From assembly GCA_016192075.1 (NCBI GenBank), contig JACPUU010000018.1:62001-126000 (forward strand): a stretch of 64,000 nt of DNA. The letters are read 5' to 3'. The translations under genes and the position numbers were made by a program. The notes under the pieces are model-generated. The model ran no database searches, was not told the origin of the DNA, and saw only the letters and a program-made list of their open reading frames with translations. Positions 33,324 through 41,670 of this stretch are shown in pieces. The first letter of the stretch is position 1, and the number at the start of each line of letters is the position of its first letter. Origin of the DNA: Bacteroidota bacterium. GTDB taxonomy: Bacteria > Bacteroidota > Bacteroidia > Flavobacteriales_D > Crocinitomicaceae.

Positions 33324-33406
33324 CATTCAATCGCTCAACGCCATCAATTAATCACCGGTAAACAAATCATCCTGCTCAACATGTACCCTGAGTGAGCAGA
33401 AATACG

Positions 33407-33414
33407 TAGTTTTG
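33407..33414 (+). promoter_or_regulatory. Putative -7 box TAGTTTTG of murF-alr
   Basis: A TAnnTTTG match only 7 nt before ATG 33422, suggesting a leaderless or nearly leaderless mRNA. Confidence 0.4.
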
Positions 33415-33421
33415 ACCCGCT

Positions 33422-35719
33422 ATGAACCTTGATTTTTCTGTTGAACAATTGCAGAACCTGCTTGGGGCTGATATAACCGGCGTTTCTACCCTGCACGATC
33501 ATTTCAATGTACGCAGTGTAATTATTGACACCCGCAATCCCGCACTTACTGAAAACACCCTCTTTATTGCACTATCAGGGTCTAAAGAAGACGGCCACAA
33601 GTACCTCGAAACGTTTGCTGCCAAAGGAGGCAAAATTGCCGTAGTAAAAAGGCCTGTAACAGACGTTGACATTTGTCAGCTCATTGTAAAAGACCCGCTG
33701 GAAGCCCTGCAGAAAATTGCCGAAAACCACCGCCGTAAATTTACCATACCGGTTATAGCTATCACCGGCAGTAACGGAAAAACGATTGTCAAAGAATGGC
33801 TCTATCATGTTTTAAAAGATACCTACTCCATTGTCAGAAGCCCTAAAAGCTATAACAGCCAGATTGGTGTTGCGTTGTCACTGCTTGAAATCAGCAACTC
33901 GCATACACTGGGCATTTTTGAGGCCGGAATTTCACGACCGGGTGAAATGGAAAAGCTTGAAAAAATGATTCAGCCCACCCTGGGTGTTTTTACCGGAATT
34001 GGTGATGCCCATAGTGCCAACTTTAATTCGCCCGATCAAAAAGAAGCCGAAAAATTACTTCTTTTTACGCACGTCAAAAAACTTTTTGACAATACCTCAC
34101 TGGTATCCTACAGCATTCCGTTTTCAGACGAAGCATCCCGCAAAAATGCAGCACTTGTTCAGCAGGCCGCCCTATACCTTGGTTTACCTGAAGCCCGCGT
34201 GCGTGAACGGTTAATGACACTTCCTCCCGTATCCATGCGGCTGGAACAAATTGAGGGTAAAAACAATTGCCTGCTGCTCAATGATGCTTACAGCGCTGAT
34301 CTGCAATCACTGGAAATTGCACTGAAACAGCTGCAGGTAATTACCAAATATCAAAAGCGAATTCTTTTTCTGACACCGCTTGAAGATAACCTGAAAGAAC
34401 AGGTAGACAGCTCGCTTCAGCAACTTATAAAACCAGAAATTGTACAACAGGTAATTTTTGTAGGTGATCTTGATTACCTGCCAAAACTGGATGTACCGGC
34501 AATCATTTTTCAATCAGCCGAATCTTTTCTTAAAAGCAACAGCACATTTGAAAATGCAACCATTTTGTTTAAAGGATCACGCAAATACGGTCTTGAAAAA
34601 ATTGTGCAGCAACTGGCAGCCAAAAAGCACGTCACCAAACTGGTTATAAACTTTGCCGCACTGCGCAATAACCTGAATTATTTCAGATCCAGAATCAGCC
34701 CTGAAACCAAAATTCTGATCATGGTAAAAGCACAGTCATACGGCGGGGGATTAGTTGAAATGGCCCATTTTCTGGTTGATCAGAAGATTCATTATTTTGG
34801 TGTGGCTTATGCTGATGAAGGTGTGCAGCTGCGCAAATCAGGTATTACATTACCTATCCTGGTGATGAATCCTGAACAAAGTGCCTACGATGAAATTATT
34901 GATTTTAACCTGGAACCGAGCATTTATTCACCCGAGGTGCTGGACTCATTTGTTCATCATCTTATTTTAAGACAGCAGCACAGTTTTCCGGTTCATATAA
35001 AGCTTGATACCGGTATGAACCGCCTGGGATTTGTAGAAGAACAAATTCCGCAATTGCTGGATACGCTGCAAGTACAGCCTGAGGTTTATGTCAAATCTGC
35101 CTTTTCACACCTTTCTGTTGCAGATGATGAGGCTGAAAACAGGTTTACCTCAAACCAGATACGCACCTTTGATATAATGAGTGGTATGCTCGCCGACAGG
35201 CTTTCGTATAAATTTGAAAGACACCTGGCAAATTCAGCAGGAACCGCAAATTTCAACCGGGCCGAGTATGATATGGTGCGACTGGGCATTGGTATTTTTG
35301 GCCTCATTGACAAAGACAACAAAGAGCTTGAAAATGTACTCAGCCTCACCACACAAATTTCACAAATCAAAAAAATAAAAGCCGGTGACAGTGTTGGCTA
35401 TGGGCGCACTTACATGGCAACGCACGATCACTCAATTGGTGTTATACCGGTTGGTTATGCAGACGGTTTGCGGCGCGGCCTGAGCCAGGAAAACTGGTCG
35501 GTAATTATAAAAGGGAAGCCCGCACCTATTATCGGTAACATTTGCATGGATATGTGTATGGTCAATCTTGAAGGCATTGATGCACAAACGGGCGATGAGG
35601 TGGAAGTTTTTGGAGACAACAATTCCATTTTTGAAATGGCCCTGAATCTGAAAACAATTCCATACGAAATTATTGCCGGCATTTCATCCAGGGTGCACCG
35701 GGTTTATATCGACGAATAA
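33422..35719 (+). CDS. murF-alr: Bifunctional UDP-MurNAc-tripeptide D-Ala-D-Ala ligase / alanine racemase
   Basis: A 765-residue fusion linking D-Ala supply to the last cytoplasmic muropeptide step. The MurF part (about 1-400) has the ATP loop ITGSNGKTIVKEW near 115 and FEAGISRPGEMEKLEK. The Alr part (about 405-765) has the PLP lysine in ILIMVKAQSYGGG, the barrel blocks HIKLDTGMNRLGF and VRLGIGIFGL, and VGYGRTYMATHDHSIGVIPVGYADG. Oddity: the MurF central domain looks short. The sequence passes from FDNTSLVSYS straight to IPFSDEASRKNAALVQQAALYLG, where relatives usually have some 50 more residues; the total is also below the usual roughly 820. Either the central lobe has been trimmed or there is an in-frame deletion. 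Confidence 0.92.
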   Translation: MNLDFSVEQLQNLLGADITGVSTLHDHFNVRSVIIDTRNPALTENTLFIALSGSKEDGHKYLETFAAKGGKIAVVKRPVTDVDICQLIVKDPLEALQKIAENHRRKFTIPVIAITGSNGKTIVKEWLYHVLKDTYSIVRSPKSYNSQIGVALSLLEISNSHTLGIFEAGISRPGEMEKLEKMIQPTLGVFTGIGDAHSANFNSPDQKEAEKLLLFTHVKKLFDNTSLVSYSIPFSDEASRKNAALVQQAALYLGLPEARVRERLMTLPPVSMRLEQIEGKNNCLLLNDAYSADLQSLEIALKQLQVITKYQKRILFLTPLEDNLKEQVDSSLQQLIKPEIVQQVIFVGDLDYLPKLDVPAIIFQSAESFLKSNSTFENATILFKGSRKYGLEKIVQQLAAKKHVTKLVINFAALRNNLNYFRSRISPETKILIMVKAQSYGGGLVEMAHFLVDQKIHYFGVAYADEGVQLRKSGITLPILVMNPEQSAYDEIIDFNLEPSIYSPEVLDSFVHHLILRQQHSFPVHIKLDTGMNRLGFVEEQIPQLLDTLQVQPEVYVKSAFSHLSVADDEAENRFTSNQIRTFDIMSGMLADRLSYKFERHLANSAGTANFNRAEYDMVRLGIGIFGLIDKDNKELENVLSLTTQISQIKKIKAGDSVGYGRTYMATHDHSIGVIPVGYADGLRRGLSQENWSVIIKGKPAPIIGNICMDMCMVNLEGIDAQTGDEVEVFGDNNSIFEMALNLKTIPYEIIAGISSRVHRVYIDE

Positions 35720-35723
35720 CTTG

Positions 35724-35769
35724 CTAACCCCCTCAACCCCGGATTTAAATCCGGGGTTAAGGGGGTTAG
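35724..35769. terminator. 46-bp palindrome after murF-alr (possible terminator)
   Basis: CTAACCCCCtcAACCCCGGA-TTTAAA-TCCGGGGTTaaGGGGGTTAG, written as two arms around TTTAAA with one mismatch. It lies 4 nt past the stop. No T-tract follows on the plus strand. The core AACCCCGGATTTAAATCC is repeated at 37232-37249. Confidence 0.6.
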
Positions 35770-35934
35770 GGGTGGTACGGGCCTAATCGGTTTAGATAGT
35801 GCATTAACGGTTCCTAAAACTTACAAACAAAGCACTTAGCGTCAAAAATGGCACATGATTTGCAGCGTTTGGGTTGCATCCGATTATGAACACTAAAAAT
35901 CAAATTGGTTACGCGCTCCAAAAAAAACTGAATT

Positions 35935-37185
35935 ATGAAAAAAAACTTACTTCTTTTCACCTTTGCAGCGCTTGCGCTCGCCGGGTGTAAAAAATACAAA
36001 AACAAAGAAGTGTATGCCAACGTTCCGGTGTACATGGATTACTCCGCTTTCCGCGGATCTTTTTCATTTGAAAAAGATGCAGCCATTCAGGGTGCGGGTA
36101 ATATCTATGTTTACAATGATTACATTTTTTTGTCTGAAGAAGACAAGGGAATTCATATCATTAACAACACTAACCCCACAGCACCTGTTGTGGAAGGTTT
36201 TATGAATATTCCCGGCAACACGCAAATGGCCGTTAAAGATCATTATCTCTACGCCAACAGTTTTATTGACCTGCTGGTGATTGACATTTCTGTTATCAAT
36301 GATCCAAAACTGGTAAACCGCATAACCGATGTTTTTGCGTATGCAACCCCTGCAACCAATGATGAATACCCGGTTGCAGATGTTCACACAGACCGCGGTG
36401 TGGTAATTGGATGGAAAATTGAAAAAACAAAAGAGGTTTCAGGTTTTGGCTCTAAGTTTTTTGTTTCAGACTGTGCAGAATGTGAACAAACACAAATGAC
36501 TACTAAAAGTATGAGTTCGGTTCCAACCACGCTCTCAGGCTCCATGAGTAAATTTGCCATCTACGATAATTACCTGTATACCGTTGATGATGATAACATA
36601 CTGAGTTTTGATATTTCAACACCAACCAGTCCTTCCAAAAAAACGGGCCGGCCTACATACCGGACCTGTGAAACACTTTTTGAAAAAGACGGTTACCTGT
36701 ATATGGGAACAACCACCGGCATGGTTATTTACAACGCTAAAAATGCGCCTACTGACCCAACCGAAATTTCAGATATTGAGCACGTGGAATCCTGCGACCC
36801 GGTTGTTGTTTCAGGTGACTATGCCTTTATCACCCTGCGCTCAGGCAATGATTGCGGCAGCGTGAACGATGAACTGCAGATTGTAGATATCAGTAACAAA
36901 TATTTTCCGTGGGTTCGTAAAAAATACGACATGTCAAACCCATACGGATTAGGTGTTGACAATAACCTTTTGTTTATCTGTGACGGTGAAGACGGGTTAA
37001 AAGTGTATGACAATTCTGACCCGGTTAAATGCGGTCAAAACCTGCTTTATACGCATTCAAACGTAACAGCCAAAGACATTATTCTGAACAACGGCATTGC
37101 CATTTTGATTGCTGAGCACGGAATTTACCAGTACAACTACACCAATCCTGAAAATCTGCAGCACATCAGCTCACTTGAATTTTAA
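35935..37185 (+). CDS. LVIVD-repeat lipoprotein
   Basis: A 416-residue protein. It is a lipoprotein by signal (MKKNLLLFTFAALALAGCKK, lipobox LAGC, Cys 18). The mature part consists of LVIVD-type propeller repeats: YVYNDYIFLSEEDKGIHIINNTNPTAPV, then LYANSFIDLLVIDISVINDPKLV, YTVDDDNILSFDISTPTSP, AFITLRSGNDCGSVNDELQIVDIS and LFICDGEDGLKVYDNSDP. It is likely anchored in the outer membrane. Family function is unknown; it is a common Bacteroidota surface propeller. A strong hairpin at 37225-37268 follows. Confidence 0.88.
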   Translation: MKKNLLLFTFAALALAGCKKYKNKEVYANVPVYMDYSAFRGSFSFEKDAAIQGAGNIYVYNDYIFLSEEDKGIHIINNTNPTAPVVEGFMNIPGNTQMAVKDHYLYANSFIDLLVIDISVINDPKLVNRITDVFAYATPATNDEYPVADVHTDRGVVIGWKIEKTKEVSGFGSKFFVSDCAECEQTQMTTKSMSSVPTTLSGSMSKFAIYDNYLYTVDDDNILSFDISTPTSPSKKTGRPTYRTCETLFEKDGYLYMGTTTGMVIYNAKNAPTDPTEISDIEHVESCDPVVVSGDYAFITLRSGNDCGSVNDELQIVDISNKYFPWVRKKYDMSNPYGLGVDNNLLFICDGEDGLKVYDNSDPVKCGQNLLYTHSNVTAKDIILNNGIAILIAEHGIYQYNYTNPENLQHISSLEF

Positions 37186-37224
37186 ACTTTTCTTTAATTA
37201 ATAATTGATTTTCTTTTGAAAAGG

Positions 37225-37268
37225 GAGTTTAACCCCGGATTTAAATCCTGGGTTAAACTCTCTTTTTT
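37225..37268 (+). terminator. Terminator with the TTTAAA palindrome core
   Basis: GAGTTTAACCCcGGA-TTTAAA-TCCtGGGTTAAACTC followed by TCTTTTTT (37261-37268). A long stem with a T-rich tail serves as terminator of the LVIVD lipoprotein gene. It shares AACCCCGGATTTAAATCC with the palindrome at 35724. Confidence 0.75.
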
Positions 37269-37291
37269 GTTTTTGGAACTACCGTATTTCG

Positions 37292-37299
37292 TACTTTTG
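37292..37299 (+). promoter_or_regulatory. Putative -7 box TACTTTTG of the YicC gene
   Basis: A TAnnTTTG match 18 nt before ATG 37318, with TTTTG at 37271-37275, 16 nt upstream, as a possible -33 element. Confidence 0.45.
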
Positions 37300-37317
37300 A
37301 ACCATCAATTGAATGCT

Positions 37318-38190
37318 ATGCTACAATCCATGACTGGTTTCGGTAAGGCCTCGGGGACTTTCAAATCAAAAAAAATAACGGTTGAAATCAAATCACTCAA
37401 CAGCAAAAGTTGCGATTTGTTTTTGAGAATGGCCTCTGTCTATAAAGAAAAAGAACTGGATCTGCGCAAGCGGATTACCGAAGTGCTGGACCGCGGTAAA
37501 ATTGATTGTTTCATTACCGTTGAAAATACCGGCGAAGCCAATGGCAACATTATTAATAAAGAACTGGCGGCGGCTTATTACAATAGCCTGGAGCAGCTAA
37601 GCACCACCCTGAAAATAAAGATGGAAGATCCCATGAGCATTCTGATGCGCATGCCTGATCTTTTTGCCAATCAAACAGAAGAGTTCAGTGAAGAGGAATG
37701 GAAATTCATTGCCGGCCTGGTAGAAGAAGCGCTGAAAAAACATGTTCAGTTCCGTAATGATGAAGGTAAAGGACTCAGCCGTGAATTTCAAAACCGCATT
37801 GGCCAGATCAGGCAATTGCTGAGCGAAGTGCCGCAATACGAAGCAGCCCGCATTGATACCATCAAATCACGCATTGAAACCAACCTGGAAGAATTTGTGG
37901 GCGGCGCAAAAGTGGACAAAAACCGGTTTGAACAGGAGCTGATCTACTACATTGAAAAAATTGATATTGCTGAAGAAAAACACCGCCTGGCGCAGCACCT
38001 TGATTATTTTGATGAAACCATGAACCAACCTACATCACAGGGTCGCAAGCTTGGTTTTATTACCCAGGAAATTGGCCGTGAAATTAATACACTGGGCTCC
38101 AAATCATACCACCCTGAAATGCAAAAACTGGTTGTTCAAATGAAAGACGAGCTTGAAAAAATCAAAGAGCAGGTGCTGAATACACTCTAG
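37318..38190 (+). CDS. YicC/YloC-family endoribonuclease
   Basis: A protein of 290 residues. It starts at ATG 37318, matching the invariant family opening MLQSMTGFGKA. The reading upstream to 37216 crosses the terminator and promoter and is rejected. The N-terminal YicC domain includes VEIKSLNSKSCDLFLRM and LRKRITEVLDRGKIDCFITVE. The conserved C-terminal block is QGRKLGFITQEIGREINTLGSKSYHPEMQKLVVQMKDELEKIKEQVLN. E. coli YicC has been reported as an endoribonuclease acting on sRNA; the family often neighbours gmk, which is not seen here. Confidence 0.92.
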   Translation: MLQSMTGFGKASGTFKSKKITVEIKSLNSKSCDLFLRMASVYKEKELDLRKRITEVLDRGKIDCFITVENTGEANGNIINKELAAAYYNSLEQLSTTLKIKMEDPMSILMRMPDLFANQTEEFSEEEWKFIAGLVEEALKKHVQFRNDEGKGLSREFQNRIGQIRQLLSEVPQYEAARIDTIKSRIETNLEEFVGGAKVDKNRFEQELIYYIEKIDIAEEKHRLAQHLDYFDETMNQPTSQGRKLGFITQEIGREINTLGSKSYHPEMQKLVVQMKDELEKIKEQVLNTL

Positions 38191-38304
38191 CCCCTAACTC
38201 CGGAATTTACCCGTTTTTTGGTACTGCCCGCAAGCAATGCGCCTGCTCACCAGCTACTTTTACAAGGTTGGCACCCCGTTTGCACATGTTGTGTAAACAT
38301 CTGT

Positions 38305-39129
38305 ATGAAAGTCATTCCCACACTGCTGCTAATTTTAATTCCAATCCTGTTGCCGGCACAGCTCAACCAAAAATATGTGGAAAAACCAGAAGGGAACTTT
38401 ACCTACTGTTATCACCAAAACGGAAAAATTTCTACTGAAGCATTTTATACCAATGCCAGCGGATACATGGCCCCTGGTTATGCCAAAGCCTTTGACAAAA
38501 GCGGAAACGAAATTTACAACCAACCTGTTTCACGCACCGGGCTGCTGAGTTCTGTTCAATTCTCATACTACGAAAATGGCGCTGTAAAAACTGCCCATTA
38601 CAGTTCACACCCTGATGCCGGCATTCAATGGTATGAAAAAACCACCGGCTTTGATGAAGCAGGTAAAATTACCAGCGAAACAGAAATGAGCAATGACACC
38701 TGGGGGACGCAGTTAACCGTGCCCGACTCTACCCGTGAACGGCTTGAGAAAGAAAACGCACTGACAGAGCAAATGCTGCGCACCCGGGAGAAGCGTGAAA
38801 AACGGGATCAGTTTGTGAAAGATTCAACTGCATTCTACATCACCTCCACCGAAAACCTGGAAGACGGGACCGTGCTTCAGTTTATTCCAGACCCTGAACA
38901 CGGGCAACGCCGGCAGGTTATTACCCGCAAAGGAAAAATTATACGCACCACCACCGAATTTTTTATAAAAACCGGAGGCATTCAATCTATTACCCGTACC
39001 TACTTCAAAAACGGACGCATTCACGAAGAATATACGTACGAAGCACAAATCTGGCATTACCGTGAATACGATCAGAAAGGAAGAATTGTTCAGGAAATCC
39101 TGAACCAGTCTGTTGCCCATTCGGAATAA
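38305..39129 (+). CDS. Exported protein with MORN/YwqK-like repeats
   Basis: A 274-residue protein that starts at ATG 38305, which opens the signal peptide (MKVIPTLLLILIPILLPAQ). It contains several short repeats of the kind YYENGAVKTAHYSSHPDAG, YCYHQNGKISTEAFY, YFKNGRIHEEYTYE and EYDQKGRIVQEI, resembling MORN-like or YwqK antitoxin-type repeats found in many Bacteroidota exported proteins. A charged helix (RERLEKENALTEQMLRTREK) interrupts them. Function unknown. Confidence 0.75.
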   Translation: MKVIPTLLLILIPILLPAQLNQKYVEKPEGNFTYCYHQNGKISTEAFYTNASGYMAPGYAKAFDKSGNEIYNQPVSRTGLLSSVQFSYYENGAVKTAHYSSHPDAGIQWYEKTTGFDEAGKITSETEMSNDTWGTQLTVPDSTRERLEKENALTEQMLRTREKREKRDQFVKDSTAFYITSTENLEDGTVLQFIPDPEHGQRRQVITRKGKIIRTTTEFFIKTGGIQSITRTYFKNGRIHEEYTYEAQIWHYREYDQKGRIVQEILNQSVAHSE

Positions 39130-39168
39130 ACTTGGTATAATTACGCTTGTATCCAAAATGCGTTCATT

Positions 39169-39879
39169 ATGCTCCGGAAAATTTTTGTCTTGTCTGGCTT
39201 GTTGGTTTTATGTGCAACAGCCCTCAGCCAGCGTCATGCTGATTTAGGAATCCGTCTGAATTCTGCCGATTATAACCGTGTTCAGCTTGAATTCAGAAAA
39301 CCCGTTGGTGAAAACTATTACAGTCGTTTTGGATTGTCTATAGGGTTTCAGTATAACTATCCGCGCAGAGATATTTTTGATGCCAACGATACGGTGGTTA
39401 CTACCCGCCAGGAAGATATTTTTGGAAATCACTACGATTTCAGATTCGGTTTTGAACGTGAGATTTCGTATGAATGGCTTACGTTTCATGCTGACCTGAT
39501 TTTTGCCTACAGCTCAATTACCAACCGCCGGTGGAATTACTACCACATACTGGATTCAACCGGCACCTCGTGGGATTTTTCACACGAAAGTCCTTATGGC
39601 ACAACCGATGAAACAGCTACTGCAGTAAATTCTGTAGTGGGCGGCGGTGTTGCTTTAGGGCTGTCTTTTAATTTTCCGGTGACTGAGAATTTTATTCTGA
39701 ATTTTACCGGTAATTACACCGGTATGATGCGTTATACTGTAGCTCAAAAAGAAACCAACGATCTCTTCAATGAATTTGAATATACCAAAAGTTCGTTGTT
39801 TGAAGTGTACCCTTCAGCAGGGTTAGGATTGCGGTTTATTTTTACAGGGAAAGAGAGCGAGGCACCGGTAGAACCGTAA
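39169..39879 (+). CDS. Predicted outer membrane beta-barrel protein, 236 residues
   Basis: Signal peptide MLRKIFVLSGLLVLCATALSQ, then strand-rich sequence (YSRFGLSIGFQYNYP, YDFRFGFEREISYEWLTFHADLIFAY, VVGGGVALGLSFNFPV, FILNFTGNYTG) closing near LGLRFIF. The family was not recognised. It ends 1 nt before the convergent stop of the 39881 gene. It is 39 nt downstream of the MORN-like gene and may be co-transcribed with it. Confidence 0.75.
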   Translation: MLRKIFVLSGLLVLCATALSQRHADLGIRLNSADYNRVQLEFRKPVGENYYSRFGLSIGFQYNYPRRDIFDANDTVVTTRQEDIFGNHYDFRFGFEREISYEWLTFHADLIFAYSSITNRRWNYYHILDSTGTSWDFSHESPYGTTDETATAVNSVVGGGVALGLSFNFPVTENFILNFTGNYTGMMRYTVAQKETNDLFNEFEYTKSSLFEVYPSAGLGLRFIFTGKESEAPVEP

Positions 39880-39880
39880 T

Positions 39881-40585
39881 TTACCCGACCAGGTCACAAT
39901 ACCAGAACGCATTATTCCAGTTTGTGTTTTCTGCTGACTCAAACGTGCGTTTTACTTTTTCACCAATCTCAAATTCAATGGCGCTTTTGAAAAGGGGGCC
40001 GTCAAAAACAAAACTGTGAAACTCACCGTTTTCACCACACGGGTCAACATTCGAAGGCAGGTCACGCAAAAATTGTTCATCAATCAAACGACCCACAAAA
40101 GAATCATCCAGGTACTTCGCATCCACGCAAACGGTAACTGCCTTAAAACCCAACGCAAGAAATTCACGCACGGTTCTGGCGGTATCTTTTTTCCAGAGTG
40201 GAAACACGGCCTCTATCTTTTCCTCAGCCAGTTTTGCCGTGCGGTACATCTTCAAATCTTCCAGAAAAAGATCACCAAAAGCGGCATGTGTTATACCCTG
40301 TTCTTTTAACAAAAGCATTTTTGATTTCATCAAACCATTGTATGTTTCCATCGAAACTTCACCGGGAATTTCAAGAATTTCAAGCGGCAATCCAATAGCG
40401 GCTGCCTGCCTGATTAAGAGTGATTGCCTGACACCGTGCATTGAAATACGACCAAACTCCTTATTAACAGAGGTGAGTAAACCACAGACATCAAACTCCC
40501 GCTCATTCAATAAATAGTACAACGCCAGTGTGGCATCTTTGCCGCCGCTCCAGTTCATAATCAGTTTTTTTGCAGAATCTTGCAT
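39881..40585 (-). CDS. ATP-binding DUF71 / diphthine-ammonia ligase-like protein
   Basis: A 234-residue protein. It starts at ATG 40585 so that the PP-loop MNWSGGKDATLALYYLL lies near residue 10. The block MHGVRQSLLIRQAAAIGLPL and the C-terminal DPCGENGEFHSFVFDGPLF are hallmarks of the DUF71/Dph6 adenine-nucleotide alpha hydrolase family. Bacteria lack diphthamide, so the substrate is another compound; an amidation or cobalamin-related role has been proposed for bacterial members. The longer in-frame reading to 40657 lacks support. Confidence 0.88.
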   Translation of the reverse strand: MQDSAKKLIMNWSGGKDATLALYYLLNEREFDVCGLLTSVNKEFGRISMHGVRQSLLIRQAAAIGLPLEILEIPGEVSMETYNGLMKSKMLLLKEQGITHAAFGDLFLEDLKMYRTAKLAEEKIEAVFPLWKKDTARTVREFLALGFKAVTVCVDAKYLDDSFVGRLIDEQFLRDLPSNVDPCGENGEFHSFVFDGPLFKSAIEFEIGEKVKRTFESAENTNWNNAFWYCDLVG

Positions 40586-40723
40586 GGTCAGCTTTTTGCA
40601 GTGAGGTGTCTCCGGTTTTAAGTTGGGGTCAAGCGGCAGTACCGGGTTGTCCGCCACCCCTTTTAACCGTATACCAGCTGTTTAACAGGTTTGGTGGAAC
40701 GGGTGAGGACCCGGGTAAAAACT

Positions 40724-40758
40724 AAAAAGCCGAAGACGTTTTCACGTTTCGGCTTTTT
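40724..40758 (-). terminator. Terminator of the histone H1-like gene
   Basis: AAAAAGCCGAA...TTCGGCTTTTT forms an 11-bp stem, with an A/T-rich flank giving a T-tract on the minus strand. It is 20 nt past the H1-like stop; its symmetry would also work for the plus strand. Confidence 0.85.
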
Positions 40759-40777
40759 AATAAGTGCTAAATACTCC

Positions 40778-41086
40778 TTATTTTTTAGCGGCTGGAGCTG
40801 CTGCTGCTGGTTTAGCTGCTGCTGCTTTTTTAGGAGCTGCTTTTTTCTTAGGAGCTGCTTTTTTAGCTGCTGCTTTTTTAGGAGCTGCTTTTTTAGCTGC
40901 TGCTTTTTTCTTAGGAGCTGCTTTTTTAGCTGCTGCTTTTTTAGGAGCTGCTTTTTTAGCTGCTGCTTTTTTAGGAGCTGCTTTTTTCTTAGGAGCTGCT
41001 TTTTTAGCTGCTGCTTTTTTAGGAGCTGCTTTTTTAGCTACAGCTTTCTTAGCTGGAGCTTTCTTTTTGGCTGTTGCTTTTGCCAT
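40778..41086 (-). CDS. Histone H1-like DNA-binding protein, Lys/Ala/Pro repeat
   Basis: A protein of 102 residues from ATG 41086 (MAKATAKKKAPAKKAVAKK). After a short start, almost the whole protein repeats KKAAPKKAAA and AKKAAPKKKAAP, ending in an Ala/Pro-rich tail (AAAKPAAAAPAAKK). This is the composition of eukaryotic H1 C-terminal tails and of bacterial Hc1/Hc2/AlgP-like nucleoid proteins, which bind and compact DNA. The repeated codons make an internal tandem DNA repeat (units near AGCTGCTTTTTTAGCTGCTG), so copy number probably varies between strains. Open frames on the opposite strand are mirror images of this repeat and are not genes. Confidence 0.85.
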   Translation of the reverse strand: MAKATAKKKAPAKKAVAKKAAPKKAAAKKAAPKKKAAPKKAAAKKAAPKKAAAKKAAPKKKAAAKKAAPKKAAAKKAAPKKKAAPKKAAAAKPAAAAPAAKK

Positions 41087-41670
41087 AATTGAAAAAATTT
41101 TAAGGTGAGTATGGGTCAAATGTAAGGCGAATTTGTTTCCATGCTTATATATGAATTCGAAATATCCAACAATCAATTGTTGAAAATGTCTGTTAGTTAT
41201 CCACATTTTTTTTTGATCTGTCTGAAAAAAAATTTTCTCCACATTTTTTGAACCTGTATATTTTATCAACGTTTCAGAAGTTTTTATTTTTTTCTATCGC
41301 AATTTTTTTTTGATTTTTTTGACCCCTTAAAAAGAATTTTTTTATTGTGAATAACTCGTTGTTTTTTTCGAAAAAAAGTTTTTCAGAGGGGAGTTTTTGG
41401 ATGCAAAAGCAGAATTTTGTCTTCCGGATTTTCATTTTTTGGAGTCACAATGCTGTCCCTTTTTTTGAGCAGTTCATTTTTTTTACCGCGTATGGATGCA
41501 TCAAATTTTTACCAGACCGGATTTTATTTTTTACTTTTTTAAATCCGCAACTATGCGTTCTTCAATCTTCAAAAACACCAGTAAAATCAATGCATTTCAG
41601 TAAAGCGCATCGCATCTGATTTTCAAAAATCAGATTTTGCATCAAACGGGTTCTCTTAAAAACAGTTTTT
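41087..41670. other. 584-nt AT-rich intergenic region
   Basis: Long T runs on the plus strand (for example near 41205-41232 and 41291-41316). An open frame at 41347-41619 is Phe-rich, composition-driven and not credible. A perfect 10-bp hairpin ATCTGATTTT-ca-AAAATCAGAT sits at 41614-41635, 35 nt beyond the minus-strand stop at 41671, without a T-tract. The leader of the H1-like gene is at its left end. Confidence 0.5.

Noticed and set aside
40778-41086. Regular repeats considered as a CRISPR array
   Set aside because: The units are contiguous codon repeats of a Lys/Ala/Pro protein, with no spacers and no cas genes.
40691-41108. Cys/Phe- and Ala/Leu-rich plus-strand frames
   Set aside because: They are mirror images of the H1-like repeat gene on the minus strand.
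41347-41619. 90-codon frame in the AT-rich gap
   Set aside because: Phe-rich composition from T runs, no ribosome site and no recognisable pattern.
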